A DNA stretch of 64,000 nt from Thermoflavifilum thermophilum (GTDB lineage Bacteria; Bacteroidota; Bacteroidia; Chitinophagales; Chitinophagaceae): contig NZ_FPCJ01000001.1 in assembly GCF_900116565.1 (NCBI RefSeq), positions 62,001-126,000 of the forward strand, written 5' to 3'. Position 1 is the first letter of the stretch; each line of letters opens with the position of its first letter. The notes under the pieces were generated by a model that did not search any database, was not told the DNA's origin, and saw only the letters and a list, made by a program, of their open reading frames with translations. The translations under genes were made by a program, and so were the position numbers. Below are positions 62,254 through 64,000 of the stretch, one piece after another.

Positions 62254-63372
62254 CTACGACATCCAGATACGGCGATAAGATGTTATCATTTTATCAATCG
62301 TGTAATTATCCATAATTCTTTTCCTGGCTGATTCCCGGCGTAAAGACCATTTTTGAGGGTCCTTCCATTCTTCAATTGCTACCATGATAGCTTCTGCTAA
62401 AGCAGATGGATTTTTTGGGGGAACGACCCAACCCGTATCCCCAACAATAAATTTAGCATCTCCCACATCGGTAGCCACACAAGGGGTGCCCGAAAGCATA
62501 GCCTCTGCCAGAACGTTTGGAAATGCTTCAGCTGATGAAGACAATACATGAATATCCATGACCTGCATCCATAAAGAAATATCAGACTGTGGGCCTAATA
62601 AAATCACATCACCACGAAGATGAAACTGATCAATTAAATTTACGATGAAATGATTTTCATTTGATAAACCATTGCCAATTAACAAAGTTTTAAATTGAAT
62701 ATTTTCCTTCTTCAATAAAAAAAGAGCCTGAATAAGATTTTCATGGTCTTTACTTGGATCAAGGCGGGCAACCATGCCTAATATGGGGAAGAATGATCCA
62801 CGGGAATAAATAGCTTTATATTGTTTCACTTGCACATTTGATACCTGGAAACGGGTAATATCATATCCGTTGGGAATAAATACGAATTTCCTGCGTTCAT
62901 AACCAATAGAAACATGTGGATCGATGGCAGCCAGAGAACAAGTGATAATCCTATAAGGGATAAAAGAAGAAAATAAAGCACCAATTTTTATGGTAAGTTT
63001 TGTAAAAAAATGAAATACACAAAAGTTTTTACCACTATTACGTATAGACCAGAATACGGATTTATATCCAAGCAATCTTGCAACAGCTCCACCTATTACA
63101 TTGGCGTGGTACATCCAGCATTGAATAACGTCTGGCTTTAACTTATGGATAATATAAGTAAGACGTATAAAATCGAAAAAAAAAGTAAAGATTGAATTCA
63201 GTTGCAAAGTATAAACTTGCACGCCTATCTGCTTGAGCATTTCATTGTACTTACCCGATCCGGTAAGGCTAATTACATAATGTTGGTCAAGAGAATCCGA
63301 TTTGCAAAGACGATATAAAACATTTTCAGAACCACCATCATCAAGCCCGGTTATAATGTGAAGAATTCTCAT
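62254..63372 (-). CDS. Glycosyltransferase family 4 protein
   Basis: A 372-residue GT-B enzyme. It opens 'RILHIITGLDDGGSENVLYRL', with GGSENV in the acceptor-domain glycine-rich loop, then 'GMVARLDPSKDHENLIQALFLL' and 'IHVLSSSAEAFPNVLAEAMLSG' with the E-x7-E motif. The third GT4 of the cluster, 12 bases after the flippase gene and 30 before the next GT4, so all are co-directional and probably co-transcribed. Confidence 0.9.
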   Translation of the reverse strand: MRILHIITGLDDGGSENVLYRLCKSDSLDQHYVISLTGSGKYNEMLKQIGVQVYTLQLNSIFTFFFDFIRLTYIIHKLKPDVIQCWMYHANVIGGAVARLLGYKSVFWSIRNSGKNFCVFHFFTKLTIKIGALFSSFIPYRIITCSLAAIDPHVSIGYERRKFVFIPNGYDITRFQVSNVQVKQYKAIYSRGSFFPILGMVARLDPSKDHENLIQALFLLKKENIQFKTLLIGNGLSNENHFIVNLIDQFHLRGDVILLGPQSDISLWMQVMDIHVLSSSAEAFPNVLAEAMLSGTPCVATDVGDAKFIVGDTGWVVPPKNPSALAEAIMVAIEEWKDPQKWSLRRESARKRIMDNYTIDKMITSYRRIWMS

Positions 63373-63384
63373 TAAAATCTGAAT

Positions 63385-64000
63385 TTATTTTAAAATAACA
63401 GAAGAATATATACGATGAAGAAAATTCCTGAATATAAATCGAATATCATAATTTAACACGAAAATATCATTCAATAAGATAAGAGAAATAACATCTATAA
63501 TAGATAAAAATAAAATACGAATAAATTTACCATCAAATAAATGGAAAGAAATTAAATATGAAAGAAAAGCAACTAAAATATTAACGCATGTAATCTTGAT
63601 AAAATAAATTAGAACCTCATTATAACCAATATATTTTAAATATTTCTTGGTAATATAAAAATATGAAAATATCATAATCAGATATGAAAGAATATAAGAA
63701 AAAGGATAACCATATTCTTTATAAAATTTAATGAGAAAGTAAGCTAGGATAATATTTGAAACTGAAAATACAGCAAGAATGATTGTAGAAAAGGAAAGAC
63801 GTTGTATAGCCATAAATAAACGTGACATAACTGTATTAATACTAAAAAAAGGTAAGCAAAGAATAAGGTATTTAAAAAACATAGAAGATTGCTTTACAGA
63901 TAAAAAATTAAATTCACCCCGTCGAAGTAAAATAGAAATTATATCATCAGATAAAATAAATCCCAAAATTGAAACTGGAATGACAAAAAATAACAATACC
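63385..64000 (-). CDS. MurJ/Wzx-type lipid-linked oligosaccharide flippase, C-terminal part (partial)
   Basis: The frame is open to the window edge, so the gene begins beyond 64000. The visible ~205 residues contain about six membrane helices and the MviN/MurJ pattern 'IISILLRRGEFNFLSVKQSSMFF' (split: IISILLRRGEFNF, LSVKQSSMFF), followed by 'SRLFMAIQRLSF'. Such proteins flip undecaprenyl-linked glycans or lipid II across the inner membrane. In this cluster it would export the repeat unit to the polymerase. Very AT-rich. Confidence 0.8.
   Translation of the reverse strand, partial: VLLFFVIPVSILGFILSDDIISILLRRGEFNFLSVKQSSMFFKYLILCLPFFSINTVMSRLFMAIQRLSFSTIILAVFSVSNIILAYFLIKFYKEYGYPFSYILSYLIMIFSYFYITKKYLKYIGYNEVLIYFIKITCVNILVAFLSYLISFHLFDGKFIRILFLSIIDVISLILLNDIFVLNYDIRFIFRNFLHRIYSSVILK

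Noticed and set aside
1-64000. CRISPR arrays, insertion sequences, rRNA genes
   Set aside because: No regularly spaced repeats, no transposase-like frames and no rRNA-like segments were seen on either strand.

Overview
The window is chromosomal DNA of a Bacteroidota bacterium, most likely of the Chitinophagaceae. Evidence: a SusC/SusD pair with an adjoining FecR/ECF-sigma pair, a type IX secretion-type gliding-motility C-terminal domain, glutamine synthetase III, TAnnTTTG-type -7 boxes, M13 peptidase and LytTR/LytS families. GC is moderate in most of the window and clearly lower in two places: the helicase island (about 0.5-4.2 kb) and the surface-polysaccharide cluster (about 53-64 kb). The genus cannot be fixed from sequence reading alone.

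Layout. 1-0.3 kb: the 3' end of hemL. 0.37-4.2 kb: tRNA-Pro(TGG), then an AT-rich island bounded by imperfect 31-bp inverted repeats. It carries a small XRE-family regulator, broken or re-framed at an A8 run, and a 925-residue SF1 helicase with a C-terminal PD-(D/E)XK/DUF559-like nuclease; this is the best candidate here for an uncharacterised (defence-like) system. 4.3-12.6 kb: M13 lipoprotein peptidase, a secreted CHU_C protein, a sugar isomerase-like protein, and a VWA / MoxR-like AAA+ / DinB operon. 12.6-27.2 kb: a polysaccharide utilisation locus with DUF2264 (GH154-like), a heparinase II/III-like lyase, two Tat-exported Gfo/Idh/MocA oxidoreductases, a double-DUF1080 protein, SusD, SusC, FecR and a divergent ECF sigma factor. 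This suggests glycan breakdown that combines lyase chemistry with oxidation to 3-keto sugars. 27.3-30.3 kb: LytTR regulator, LytS-like kinase, DUF4288 and a LiaF-like membrane protein in one operon.

30.4-42.5 kb is mainly housekeeping: tRNA-Ser(CGA), a lactonase, a BioF-like enzyme, infC, thrS, glnN (GSIII), a membrane protein, purL and hldD. 42.6-49 kb is a respiratory module: cytochrome c, SCO, and a B-type (ba3-like) oxidase with subunits I, II and a 42-residue IIa subunit too small for most gene callers. It is divergent from a PAS histidine kinase and a response regulator fused to a CRP/FNR domain. Between them lies a pair of near-identical 16-bp palindromes that look like FNR/CRP operators.

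49-64 kb is envelope biogenesis: a UDP-sugar dehydrogenase, an MprF-like aminoacyl-phospholipid synthase/flippase, and a surface-polysaccharide cluster (epimerase, beta-helix protein, polymerase-like membrane protein, methyltransferase, three GT4 glycosyltransferases, asparagine synthase and a truncated MurJ/Wzx-type flippase). At the boundary, about 1.4 kb upstream of the mprF start, is a decayed copy of the first ~35 codons of mprF, marking an old recombination junction. No CRISPR array, IS element or rRNA was seen.
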